This document shows positions 35,720 through 45,228 of a stretch of DNA of 64,000 nucleotides, in pieces. Source of the stretch: Rhodobacter sp. (lineage in GTDB: Bacteria > Pseudomonadota > Alphaproteobacteria > Rhodobacterales > Rhodobacteraceae); contig JADJAB010000007.1 in assembly GCA_016704435.1 (NCBI GenBank), forward strand, positions 62,001 through 126,000, given 5' to 3'. Every line of letters begins with the position of its first letter. Position 1 is the stretch's first letter. The position numbers and the translations under genes were made by a program. The notes beneath the pieces were generated by a model, which saw nothing but the letters and a program-made list of their open reading frames with translations, searched no databases and was not told where the DNA came from.

Positions 35720-36626
35720 GGCTCTTGCTCCCATCGCGCGAGGCATAGCGCACATAGACCAGCAGCGCGACCATCACGATGACCAGAAGCGCCATCGACA
35801 GCGCCGCACCCAGGGGCCAGTTGCGGCCCTGACCGAACTGCAAATCGATGAAATTGCCGATCATCATCTGCTTGCCGCCGCCCAAGACGCGCGGCGTGAC
35901 ATAGGCGCCGAGCGAGGGCACGAAGACCAGGATCGACCCGGCGATGATCCCCGGCTTGACGATCGGCAGGATCACCCGGCGCAACACCTGCATCCGGCTG
36001 GCATAAAGGTCGTATCCCGCCTCCAGCAGATTCATGTCGAACCGGTCGATGGCGGCGAACAGCGGCAGCACCATCAGCGGCAGGTAGACATAGGTCATGC
36101 CCACGAAGATCGCGAAGGGGCCATAAAGCATCTCCAGCGGCACGTCGATCACGCCGAGCTTCAGCAGGATCATGTTCACCAGCCCCTCCTTCCGCAACAC
36201 CTCGTTGATCGCATAGGTGCGGATCAGAAGGTTGGTCCAGAACGGAATGGTGATCAGGAACAGCCACATCGCCCGCTGGCTGGCCGGCCGCGTGGCGATG
36301 AACCAGGCGGTCGGAAAGCCCACCACGAAGGTGAACAGCGTGGTCATCATCGACAGGCTCAGCGACCGCCAGAAGATCGTCATATGCGCGTCCGCCAGCA
36401 CCCATTCGCCGCTGAAGATGTCCTGCGACCACAGGATGCCGACCCAGCCATCCCAGCTGAACTCTCCCACCACGTTGCCGTATTGGCCCGGCGTCAGGAA
36501 CGAATAGACCAGCATGATCAACAGCGGCCCGGCCGCCGCCACGAACAGCAAGACCAGCGCCGGCGTCGACAGAAGCCAGCCGTTGCGGGCAGAGGCGCGG
36601 ATGACACGGTCCTCGGCGAGGCTCAT
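35712..36626 (-). CDS. potB: ABC transporter permease, PotB/PotH type
   Basis: First permease of the operon, 304 residues, with the N-terminal helix about 19-42 ('PALVLLFVAAAGPLLIMLVY') and EAA loop 'EAGYDLYASRMQVLRRVILP'. It forms the channel with the PotC-like subunit. Start at 36626 lies 2 bases after the end of potA. The C-terminus ('RYASRDGSKSHG') overlaps the potC start. Confidence 0.9.
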   Translation of the reverse strand: MSLAEDRVIRASARNGWLLSTPALVLLFVAAAGPLLIMLVYSFLTPGQYGNVVGEFSWDGWVGILWSQDIFSGEWVLADAHMTIFWRSLSLSMMTTLFTFVVGFPTAWFIATRPASQRAMWLFLITIPFWTNLLIRTYAINEVLRKEGLVNMILLKLGVIDVPLEMLYGPFAIFVGMTYVYLPLMVLPLFAAIDRFDMNLLEAGYDLYASRMQVLRRVILPIVKPGIIAGSILVFVPSLGAYVTPRVLGGGKQMMIGNFIDLQFGQGRNWPLGAALSMALLVIVMVALLVYVRYASRDGSKSHG

Positions 36627-36628
36627 CG

Positions 36629-37702
<1,074 letters not shown>

Positions 37703-37782
37703 TCTCGCACCCCCCCTGTTTTATTCGTTATTTTGATCATATTGCGCGGTCCCGGCCCGGAAATGCAAGCCATTCCTTGAAA

Positions 37783-39219
37783 TCACCCCGCCATCGGCGC
37801 GCGTTTTCCGGCCCAGGGGGCGGCGCGCTCAACCTCTGCGCACAGGCTGATCAGGGTTTCATCCTGGCCGAAAGCGGCAGCCAGATGGATGCCGACCGGC
37901 AGGCCGTCCGAAGACCAGCCCAACGGCAGGCTGGCGGCGGGCTGGCCAGAGGCGTTGAACACCGCGCAGAACGGCGAATAGGCGAAAATGCCCTGCGGCC
38001 CGGTGCGGTAGGCGACGTAGTCTTCGGTCGCATGGCTGAACCGGCCCACTTTCGCCGGCGGCTCGGCCAGCGTGGCCGACAGCAGGATATCCGGGCCTGC
38101 ATCGAAAAAGCCCGCCATCTGCCGGCCGAAGTCGTGGATTTCGCCCACCGCCTGCAGATAGCGGGTGGGGTGCAGCGTCTCGGCATGGGCGCAGGCACCG
38201 CGGCCGACGCCCTCGACCAGGTCGGCGGTCAGCGGGCGGCCCTTCAGGGCAGAGCGGATGCTCAGCGCCGTGCCCACCGCCACGATGTCGGTCCAGGCCC
38301 GCATCATGCTGGCCACATCGGCGCGGGGCAGCGCCGGCTCCACCTGATGGCCCAGCGATTCCAGCAGCTTGCCGGCCGCGCGCACGGCTTCGGCCACTTC
38401 GGGGTGGATCGGCTCTCCGGTCAGTGTGGTGTCGCAAATCCCCACCCGCAGCCGCCCCGGCGGGCGCGAGATCGCCGCCGCATGGCCCCGGCCCAGCGGC
38501 GGCGCCCAATAGGGCGCGCCAAGGTCCGCGCCCTCGCAGGCGTCCAGCATCAGCGCGGTATCCCGAACGCTGCGGGTCAGGAACCCGTCGATCGCCATCC
38601 CCGCCCAGCCCTCGCCCGCGTAAGGCCCGTCCGGCAGCCGGGCCCGCGTCGGCTTGAACCCGAAAAGGCCGCAGCTGGAGGCCGGTATCCGCACCGACCC
38701 GCCGCCGTCCGAGCCATGCGCAAGGGCCACGATCCCCGCCGCCACCGCCGCCCCCGCGCCCCCGGAAGAGCCGCCCGAGGTATGCCCCGTATTCCACGGG
38801 TTCCGCGTCGGCCCGCCATAGACCGCCGACTCGGTCGCCGCCCCGATCCCCCCCTCGGGGCTGGTGGTGCGCCCGAAGGTCACCACCCCTGTCGCCCGCA
38901 TCCGCCTGAAGATGCTGGAATCCTGGGCGTACCGCGTGTTCGCCAGCAGCCGGGAGCCGTTGTGCGACGGGAAATCCACCGCCTCCACCCCCAGATCCTT
39001 GATCAGGAACGGCACGCCCCGGAACGGCCCCACCGGCAGGCCATCGGCAATCGCCCGCCTCGCCACGCCCTCCTGCATCAGCACCACGGCATTCAGCGCC
39101 CCGTTGCGCGCCTCGACCGCCGCCAGCGCCGCGTCCAGCAGTTCCGTCGGCGTCACCTCGCCCGCTGCCACCATCGCGGCCAGCGCCGTCGCATCCCGCG
39201 CGCCCAGATCTCCGATCAT
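37783..39219 (-). CDS. Amidase-signature hydrolase (2)
   Basis: A 478-residue amidase-signature enzyme, not closely alike to amidase 1. The catalytic Lys is in 'GVPFLIKDLGVEAVDFPS' (about 75-92) and the Ser pair in 'NTGHTSGGSSGGAGAAVAAG' (about 147-166). The start 'MIGDLGARDATALAAMVAAG' is at 39219; the frame continues upstream through the riboswitch region without coding sense. It is oriented with, and upstream of, the potA gene, 80 bases away. Confidence 0.9.
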   Translation of the reverse strand: MIGDLGARDATALAAMVAAGEVTPTELLDAALAAVEARNGALNAVVLMQEGVARRAIADGLPVGPFRGVPFLIKDLGVEAVDFPSHNGSRLLANTRYAQDSSIFRRMRATGVVTFGRTTSPEGGIGAATESAVYGGPTRNPWNTGHTSGGSSGGAGAAVAAGIVALAHGSDGGGSVRIPASSCGLFGFKPTRARLPDGPYAGEGWAGMAIDGFLTRSVRDTALMLDACEGADLGAPYWAPPLGRGHAAAISRPPGRLRVGICDTTLTGEPIHPEVAEAVRAAGKLLESLGHQVEPALPRADVASMMRAWTDIVAVGTALSIRSALKGRPLTADLVEGVGRGACAHAETLHPTRYLQAVGEIHDFGRQMAGFFDAGPDILLSATLAEPPAKVGRFSHATEDYVAYRTGPQGIFAYSPFCAVFNASGQPAASLPLGWSSDGLPVGIHLAAAFGQDETLISLCAEVERAAPWAGKRAPMAG

Positions 39220-39399
39220 CCCCGACTCTCCCCGTTCCGTTGCGCCCATGCTGAACGCCACCGGGCCCCGACGTCCAGCCCGTATCCACCCCGCCGCCGC
39301 GAAATGCGCCCCCCGGCCGCCGCTTGCGACACCCGCCGCCGCAGCCGCGACACCAGAGCCGAAACCCTGCTTGACACGGGCCTTCGACTCGATATGCAG

Positions 39400-39570
39400 G
39401 ACGGGCCTTCGGTTTCCGGGCGTCACACCCCGGATGAAAAGGGAACGCGGTGCAATTCCGCGGCTGCCCCCGCAACTGTAAGCGGCGAGCGCGGACGGAA
39501 CACGCCACTGGGGCAACCCGGGAAGGCCCGTCCAAGCGACGACCCGCAAGCCAGGAGACCTGCCAGGGTG
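39400..39570 (+). promoter_or_regulatory. Cobalamin riboswitch (RNA leader of btuB)
   Basis: The sequence carries the standard AdoCbl-riboswitch blocks in order: GATGAAAAGGGAACGCGGTG (39433-39452), GGCTGCCCCCGCAACTGTAAG (39462-39482), CGGGAAGG, and the B12 box region GCAAGCCAGGAGACCTGCC (39546-39564). It precedes the TonB-dependent receptor gene by 149 bases, which fits B12-dependent repression of the import genes. Edges are approximate. Confidence 0.93.
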
Positions 39571-39580
39571 ATCACCCTTA

Positions 39581-39603
39581 CCGGTGCGCGGGGCGCGCAC
39601 CGG
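39581..39603 (+). promoter_or_regulatory. GC stem-loop downstream of the riboswitch aptamer
   Basis: CCGGTGCGC (39581-39589) pairs with GCGCACCGG (39595-39603) over a 5-base loop. It lies just past the aptamer and lacks a U-tract. It may belong to the expression platform of the riboswitch, controlling translation or Rho access. Confidence 0.5.
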
Positions 39604-39718
39604 CAGGCGGCTTCCGCCAGAGGTGACAGCTTCACCCGTCGGCGGCAAGGGCGCGCCCTTTCCCAAGACAGACCGCATCAGGGGCCGCAAATGACCCCGC
39701 GAGGAAAAGGATACACCC

Positions 39719-41581
39719 ATGAAACGCCCCGCCGTTTCCCTAGCCGTTTCGCTTTTCACCCTGCTGGCCGCGATGCCCGCACAGGCCCAGGACATCGAAC
39801 TGGCCGAAATCGTCGTCTCCGCCCTGCGCACCGCCGCCGAGCGCCTGCGCACCGGCGTTTCGGTCAGCGTGGTTGACGGCGAGGACCTCGCCGCCGCCCG
39901 CAGCACCACCATCGCCGAGACGCTGGCCCGCCTGCCTGGCGTCTCGGTGTCGCAATCGGGGCCCTTCGGCAACGCCTCCAACCTGCGGGTGCGCGGGGCG
40001 GACGGGCGCTATCTGGCGGTCTTTGTCGATGGCATCAAGGTGTCGGACCCCTCGGGCGTGCAGGTCACCTTCGACTGGGGCAACCTGATGACCGCCGACA
40101 TCGGCCGGGTCGAGGTGCTGCGCGGCTCGCAATCCGCACTCTGGGGCGGCTCGGCGGTCGGCGGCGTGATCAACATCACCACCCGTGCGGCGGTCGAAGC
40201 GGGCCTGCACCAGACCGTCACCGCCGAGGGCGGCAGCTACGGCACCGCAAAGCTGTCCTACGGGCTGACGCAGAAGGACGACCGGATGGAACTGGCCTTC
40301 ACCGCCACCCATCTGCGGACCGACGGCTTTTCCGCCTTCGACGGTGGCACCGAGAAAGACGGCGCCGAGGCCACCCGGCTTTCGTTCAGCAGCCGCTACC
40401 AGCTCAGCGACACGCTGGCGCTGGGCGGCGCGGCCTTCTGGCAGGACACCACGCAGGATTACGATGGCTACACCCCCGCCTTCGTGCTGGGCGACCTGAT
40501 CGGCTACAGCCAGACCCGGCGCGAGGCCGGTGCGCGGGTCTTTGCCGAACTGTCGCTGGGCCAGACCGAGCATCTGTTCGAACTGACCGCGCTGGACGTG
40601 ACGCGCAGCTACGACCAGGCCGGCAGCATCGACAGCTATGGCGGCAAGCGGCTGACCTTCGGCTGGCAGGGCACCACCGAGGTATCGCCCGAAGTGACGC
40701 TGGTCTACGGCGCCGACTGGTCGCGCGAGACCGCGGAATACACCAACCTGCCCGGCGGCAGCGCCGCGACCGAGATCTACGGCGCCTTTGCCGAATTGCT
40801 CTGGGCGCCTTCCGACAGCTTCGATCTTTCCGCCGCCCTGCGCAGCGACCGCAACTCGGGCTTCGGCAGCTTCACCACCGGGCGGCTGGCGCTGTCCTGG
40901 CGGCCCGCCGACGGCACCACCCTGCGCGCCGCCTATGCCACCGGCTTTCGCGCGCCGTCGATCGACGAACGCTTCGGCGACTACCCCGGCTTCTTTCCCT
41001 TCGTCGGCAACCCCGCCCTGCAACCGGAAGACAGCACCAGCTATGAACTGGGGGTGGAACAGGCCTTCGCCGGCGGCGCCAGCCTGTCGGCCACCCTCTT
41101 CCGGCTCGATGTCGACAACCTGATCACCTACCAGTTCGGCGCGCCCTCGACGCTGGTCAACATTCCCGGCGTGTCCACCCGCAGGGGGGCCGAGATCGCG
41201 GGCACGCTGCCGGTGTCCGAGGCGGTGACGCTGGGCCTGGCCTACAGCTACACCGAGGGCCGTCGCCCCGACGGCTCGCGCCTGCTGCAGGTGCCCTATC
41301 ACCAGTTGTCGCTGACGCTGGACGCCGATCTGTCGGACCGCTTGTCCGCCGGGCTGGGGCTGACCCATGTGGCCGGCCGCCTCGACAATGATGCCAACAC
41401 CTTTTCGCCCGTGGCGATGCCCGACTACACGGTGCTGAACACGCAGGTTTCCTACGATCTGAACGACGCGACCGAGCTTTACCTGAAGGTGGAAAACCTG
41501 CTGGACGAGGATTACCAGCAGGTCAACGGCTATGCCGCGGCGGGCCGGTCGGTCTACCTCGGGCTGCAGGCGAAATTCTGA
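39719..41581 (+). CDS. btuB: TonB-dependent vitamin B12 receptor BtuB
   Basis: Outer-membrane beta-barrel that imports cobalamin. 620 residues: signal peptide 1-23, a TonB-box-like 'LAEIVVSALRT' (about 28-38), plug domain with 'GVSVSVVDGEDLAAARSTTI' and 'VEVLRGSQSALWGGSAVGGV', and a barrel ending in Phe ('YLGLQAKF'), as required for outer-membrane insertion. An AAGGA ribosome site lies before the ATG. Preceded by the cobalamin riboswitch, which fixes the ligand more firmly than sequence alone. Confidence 0.94.
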   Translation: MKRPAVSLAVSLFTLLAAMPAQAQDIELAEIVVSALRTAAERLRTGVSVSVVDGEDLAAARSTTIAETLARLPGVSVSQSGPFGNASNLRVRGADGRYLAVFVDGIKVSDPSGVQVTFDWGNLMTADIGRVEVLRGSQSALWGGSAVGGVINITTRAAVEAGLHQTVTAEGGSYGTAKLSYGLTQKDDRMELAFTATHLRTDGFSAFDGGTEKDGAEATRLSFSSRYQLSDTLALGGAAFWQDTTQDYDGYTPAFVLGDLIGYSQTRREAGARVFAELSLGQTEHLFELTALDVTRSYDQAGSIDSYGGKRLTFGWQGTTEVSPEVTLVYGADWSRETAEYTNLPGGSAATEIYGAFAELLWAPSDSFDLSAALRSDRNSGFGSFTTGRLALSWRPADGTTLRAAYATGFRAPSIDERFGDYPGFFPFVGNPALQPEDSTSYELGVEQAFAGGASLSATLFRLDVDNLITYQFGAPSTLVNIPGVSTRRGAEIAGTLPVSEAVTLGLAYSYTEGRRPDGSRLLQVPYHQLSLTLDADLSDRLSAGLGLTHVAGRLDNDANTFSPVAMPDYTVLNTQVSYDLNDATELYLKVENLLDEDYQQVNGYAAAGRSVYLGLQAKF

Positions 41582-41636
41582 GCTGACCGGGTCGGGAGCA
41601 TCTTCCGGCCCCTTGCGAATCGGAGAGGGCGCAAAC

Positions 41637-42539
41637 ATGGTTAACAGGGCTCGGGGCGGCCGCAGCTGCCAGACGCTTGCCAGACCCTTGCCAGACGCTT
41701 TGCAGACCGTGAAATGCGGGCTGAGGGCGGCAGTTAACGCAGCGTTCTCAATGCTTTGCACCCTGTCGCCGGCCTGGGCCGAGCCGCCCTCCCGCGTGGT
41801 GTCGATGAACCTGTGCACCGATCAGCTGGCGATGATGCTGGCCGCACCCGGCCAGCTGGTTTCGGTCAGCCATCTGGCCACCGACCCTTTGGTCTCGTCG
41901 ATGGTGGATCAGGCCGCGGCCTACCCGAAGAACCGTGGCGGGGCCGAACAGATTTTCCTTATGAAACCGGACCTTGTGCTGGCCGGCAGCTATGGTTCGC
42001 TGGCTTCGGTCGATCTTCTGCGTGGCCTGGGAGTCAAGGTGGTGCAGGTGCCGCCGATCATCTCTCTGGCCGAGGTGCCGCAGCAAATCCTGCTGGTCGG
42101 CCAGGCCCTTGGCCGCGAGGCCGAAGCGCAGGCCCTGGCCGATGACTTCACCACGCGCCTTGCCGCACTGGCCCATGACGGGCCCAAGGCGACGGCGGCG
42201 CTGTACTATCCCAACGGCTATACTACGGGCACCGGAACCCTGGCAGATGATGTGTTGGACCATGTGGGCTTCCACAACATAGCGGGAGAGGCGGGGTTGA
42301 CCGGCGGCGGAACGTTGCCGCTGGAGCGGCTGGTAATGGCGGCGCCGCAGGTTGTGGTGACCTCCACCCCCTATCCCGGCGCCTCGCGGTCCGAGGAAAT
42401 CCTCGTCCACCCCGCGCTGGAAGTGTTGCGTCAAAGCGCCGGCATAACCACCACATCCGACGCCGACTGGGTCTGCGGCACCCCGCATATCCTGCGCGCC
42501 CTGGGCGAGATGAAGAAGGCCCGCGAGGCGCTTGAATGA
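41637..42539 (+). CDS. btuF: ABC transporter substrate-binding protein BtuF type
   Basis: Periplasmic corrinoid-binding protein of the class III fold: 'SRVVSMNLCTDQLAMMLAAP', 'KPDLVLAGSYGSLASVDLL' and 'VMAAPQVVVTSTPYPG'. The ATG at 41637 has a GGAGAGG site, but the first 24 residues are not signal-like and cover an 11-base tandem repeat; a GTG at 41709 would give a more normal signal ('VKCGLRAAVNAAFSMLC' to 'SPAWA'). Either start leads to the same mature protein. Ends overlapping the permease start (ATGA). Confidence 0.88.
   Translation: MVNRARGGRSCQTLARPLPDALQTVKCGLRAAVNAAFSMLCTLSPAWAEPPSRVVSMNLCTDQLAMMLAAPGQLVSVSHLATDPLVSSMVDQAAAYPKNRGGAEQIFLMKPDLVLAGSYGSLASVDLLRGLGVKVVQVPPIISLAEVPQQILLVGQALGREAEAQALADDFTTRLAALAHDGPKATAALYYPNGYTTGTGTLADDVLDHVGFHNIAGEAGLTGGGTLPLERLVMAAPQVVVTSTPYPGASRSEEILVHPALEVLRQSAGITTTSDADWVCGTPHILRALGEMKKAREALE
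41668..41700 (+). repeat. Three tandem 11-base repeats at the btuF 5' end
   Basis: GCCAGACGCTT, GCCAGACCCTT and GCCAGACGCTT follow one another exactly. Eleven is not a multiple of three, so a change in copy number would shift the frame of the longer btuF reading. If the GTG at 41709 is the true start, the repeat is in the leader. Confidence 0.75.
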
Positions 42540-43519
42540 AAAGCGTTTTTTATGCCCTTTCAATGCTGGTCGCGGGGCTGTTCGCGGCCTCGCTGCTGGT
42601 CGGCCCGGCGGGTCTGGGCCTGGGCGAAAGCCTGCGCGCGCTGGTCGGGAAAGAGGCCGGACCGGTGGCCCTGGTGATGCAGGAGATTCGCCTGCCGCGC
42701 GCGATCCTGGGTCTGATGACCGGCGCGGCACTCGGTCTGGCGGGCGCGGCGATGCAGGGGTACTTGCGAAATCCATTGGCAGAACCTGGGCTTATCGGCG
42801 TTTCCTCATCCGCCGCACTGGGCGCGGTGCTGGCGCTGCAATCCGGCCTCGCCGCCAGTTTCGCCCTTGCCCTGCCACTGGCCGCACTGGCCGGAGCAGG
42901 CCTTTCGGTGCTGCTGATCCTGCTGATGGCCGGGCCGCGCGGCGGCGCGCTGGCGCTGATCCTGGCCGGGATCGCCATCTCTGCGCTGGCAGCCTCGGTC
43001 ACCTCGCTGGTGCTGAACCTGTCGCCAAACCCTTTTGCTGCAATGGAAATCGTCTACTGGATGATGGGCTCACTGGCGGATCGGTCGATGACCCATGTCT
43101 GGCTGGCCGCGCCCTTCATGGCGCTGGGCATGGCGATGCTGCTGACGCTTGGCCGCGGCCTTGATGCGCTGACGCTGGGCGAGGATGCGGCGCAGACCAT
43201 GGGCGTCAACCTGACCCTGCTGCGCTGGATGCTGATCGGGGGCACGGCGGCGGCTGTGGGTGCGGGCGTGGCGGTGGCAGGCGCAGTCGGTTTCGTCGGG
43301 CTGGTGGTGCCGCATATCCTGCGGCCTTTGGTCGGCGCGCGGCCGTCGCGGCTGCTGCCGGCCTCGGCGCTGGGCGGGGCGGCGATGCTGCTGGCGGCCG
43401 ATATCGCCACCCGGCTGATCGCGCCCGACCGCGACCTGAAGCTGGGCGTGCTGACCGCCATCGTCGGCGCGCCGTTCTTCCTGCACCTGATCTGGCGGAT
43501 GCGGAGGGTCGAGGCATGA
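42536..43519 (+). CDS. btuC: FecCD-family permease, BtuC type
   Basis: Inner-membrane permease of 327 residues with about ten helices. Marks are 'RLPRAILGLMTGAALGLAGA' and 'GFVGLVVPHILRPLVGA' with the ATPase-contact loop. It starts within the btuF stop (ATGA) and ends overlapping the ATPase gene, as in a tightly coupled BCD unit. Confidence 0.93.
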   Translation: MKSVFYALSMLVAGLFAASLLVGPAGLGLGESLRALVGKEAGPVALVMQEIRLPRAILGLMTGAALGLAGAAMQGYLRNPLAEPGLIGVSSSAALGAVLALQSGLAASFALALPLAALAGAGLSVLLILLMAGPRGGALALILAGIAISALAASVTSLVLNLSPNPFAAMEIVYWMMGSLADRSMTHVWLAAPFMALGMAMLLTLGRGLDALTLGEDAAQTMGVNLTLLRWMLIGGTAAAVGAGVAVAGAVGFVGLVVPHILRPLVGARPSRLLPASALGGAAMLLAADIATRLIAPDRDLKLGVLTAIVGAPFFLHLIWRMRRVEA

Positions 43520-44257
43520 CCTTGCTTTCGCTGCATAATCTGACCGTGAAGCGGGGCGAATGCCCAGTGGTGGACGATGTATCTCTGACCGTCGGCGAAG
43601 GCGAATTCGTCGGGCTTCTCGGGCCGAACGGCGCCGGCAAGACCAGCCTTTTGCGCGGTGCGCTGGGGCTGCTTGCGGCCTCTGGCCAGTCGTCGCTGGC
43701 CGTCCTTGCGCCCTGGCCCGCGCCAGGGCGGCGGCTTTCCTGCCGCAGGGCCGCGACATCGCCTGGCCGGTCAGCGTGGAAACCCTGGTGGCGCTGGGCC
43801 GCGCGCCGCATGGGGCGGCCGACCCGGCCGACCCCGCCGTTGCCCGCGCGCTGGCCCGGATGGGGCTGGAGGCCTACCGCAGCCGCAGCGCCACCGCCCT
43901 GTCGGGGGGCGAGCAGGCCCGCGTCCTGATCGCCCGCGCGCTGGCGCAGGACACGCCGCTGCTGCTGGCGGACGAGCCGGTGGCAGGTCTGGACCCCGAG
44001 GCGCAGATCCGCACCATGCAGGTTTTTCAAGAGCTTGCCGCCGAGGGGCGGGGGTGGTCGCCTCGATCCACGATCTGGGGCTGGCGGCGCGGCATTGCTC
44101 ACGCCTGATCCTGATGCACCGGGGGCGGCTGGTCGCCGATGGCCCGCCGCGTGCAGTGCTGACGGATGAAACGCTGGCGGAAGTGTTCGGAATCAGGGGC
44201 TTTCACGCCGAAACCGAAGATGGGCCGGTGTTCCAGCCGATGGGCGTGGTGCGATGA
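43516..44257 (+). pseudogene. btuD: ABC transporter ATP-binding protein BtuD type, two frameshifts
   Basis: The ATPase of the B12 importer. Walker A 'LLGPNGAGKTSLLRGALGLL' is in the first frame; 'AAAFLPQGRDIAWPVSVETL', signature 'LSGGEQARVLIARALAQD' and Walker B 'LLLADEPVAGLDPEAQ' in the second; the H-loop 'VVASIHDLGLAARHC' in the third. A missing C at 43711-43713 and a missing G in the run 44050-44054 explain both breaks. With both fixed the protein is about 247 residues, complete and normal. All functional motifs are intact, so real loss is doubtful. Confidence 0.83.
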
Positions 44258-44907
44258 TCGCGGTGACCCTGCGGCGCCCCTGGCTGGAGGCCCGGCTGAC
44301 CGCGCCCTTGCGGGTGCTGTCGCATGCGCCCTTTGGGGCGGGCTACCGGACCACCGACCTGGTTCTGTGGCGCGAGGTGCGCAATGCCGAACTGGCACCG
44401 GATTTCCCGGTCGAGGACTGGTTCGCGCGGGAAATGGCGGCCCGGCCGGGCGCGGTGGGCATGCTGACCTCGCGCGATGTCGGGACCTGGGCGCAGGCGC
44501 GGGCTGCGGTTGACGGGGTACGGGCGCATTGCGTGCTGACGCTGGGACTGTCGAATGCCGAAAGCGTCGGCGTGCGGCTGCCCTGGCATCCCGCCGACTA
44601 CGGCACCATCAACCTGCTGGTTGCCACCGACGCCGGCCTGACCGAGGCCGCGCAGCTGGAGGCGCTGACCGTTTCGGTCCAGGCGCGGACAGCGGGGGTG
44701 ATGGCGGCAGGGTTGCAACTGGCCAGCGGGCTGGCCACGGGGACCGGCACCGATTGCGTGGCGCTGGCCTGTGTGCCGGGCGCGGGGCGCTATGCCGGCC
44801 TGCATACCGCGGTCGGCGAGGCGGTCGGCGCGGCGGTGCGACAGGCGGTGACGGCGGCTGCGGCCGACTGGCTGCGCTGGCGCGATGCGGAACGGGCAAA
44901 GCGATGA
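44254..44907 (+). CDS. cbiZ: Adenosylcobinamide amidohydrolase CbiZ
   Basis: Cleaves the aminopropanol arm of adenosylcobinamide (or pseudocobalamin) to adenosylcobyric acid, for salvage of imported corrinoids. 217 residues with the family run 'GMLTSRDVGTWAQARAA', 'VLTLGLSNAESVG' and 'GTINLLVATDAGLTEAAQLE', and the C-terminal 'GTGTDCVALACVPG'. Coupled to the BtuD gene (4-base overlap). Together with the importer it implies uptake of incomplete or foreign corrinoids. Confidence 0.93.
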   Translation: MIAVTLRRPWLEARLTAPLRVLSHAPFGAGYRTTDLVLWREVRNAELAPDFPVEDWFAREMAARPGAVGMLTSRDVGTWAQARAAVDGVRAHCVLTLGLSNAESVGVRLPWHPADYGTINLLVATDAGLTEAAQLEALTVSVQARTAGVMAAGLQLASGLATGTGTDCVALACVPGAGRYAGLHTAVGEAVGAAVRQAVTAAAADWLRWRDAERAKR

Positions 44908-45228
44908 GAGCTGCTGAACGAATCGTCTGCCTGACCGAGGAAACCGTTGCAACGCTTTACCTTCTGGGTCGGGAGCATCGCATCGTCGAAGGCCGGGACG
45001 TGTTCCCCGAACCAGCCGGGCAAAGGGCCGCAAAGAACCGGATCTTGCTGCCCGATCAGGGGCTTGCCCGCGCCCATCGCGGCCCGACCGGGTTGGCAGG
45101 CGCTGCCCGCCATCCGGCAGGGCCGCATCCATGAGATCAAGGCGCCCTTGATCCCGTCGCCCGGCCCGGCGGCCCTGACCGAGGCGTTGGACGCCATCGT
45201 CGCGGCGCTGCACGGGCCTGCCGGCTAA
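44904..45228 (+). pseudogene. Remnant of a second corrinoid-binding protein (BtuF-like), internal deletion
   Basis: Starts as a normal cobalamin-binding ABC protein ('AAERIVCLTEETVATLYLLG', then 'REHRIV'), but skips straight to 'EGRDVFPEPAGQRAAKNRIL', which belongs to the second half of such proteins, and ends, after a frame change near 45085, with 'RPGWQALPAIRQGRIHEIKA' and 'GPAALTEALDAIVAAL'. About half of the expected length of roughly 260 residues is gone. This is not explained by a single indel, so it is a true pseudogene. Overlaps the cbiZ stop. Confidence 0.78.
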
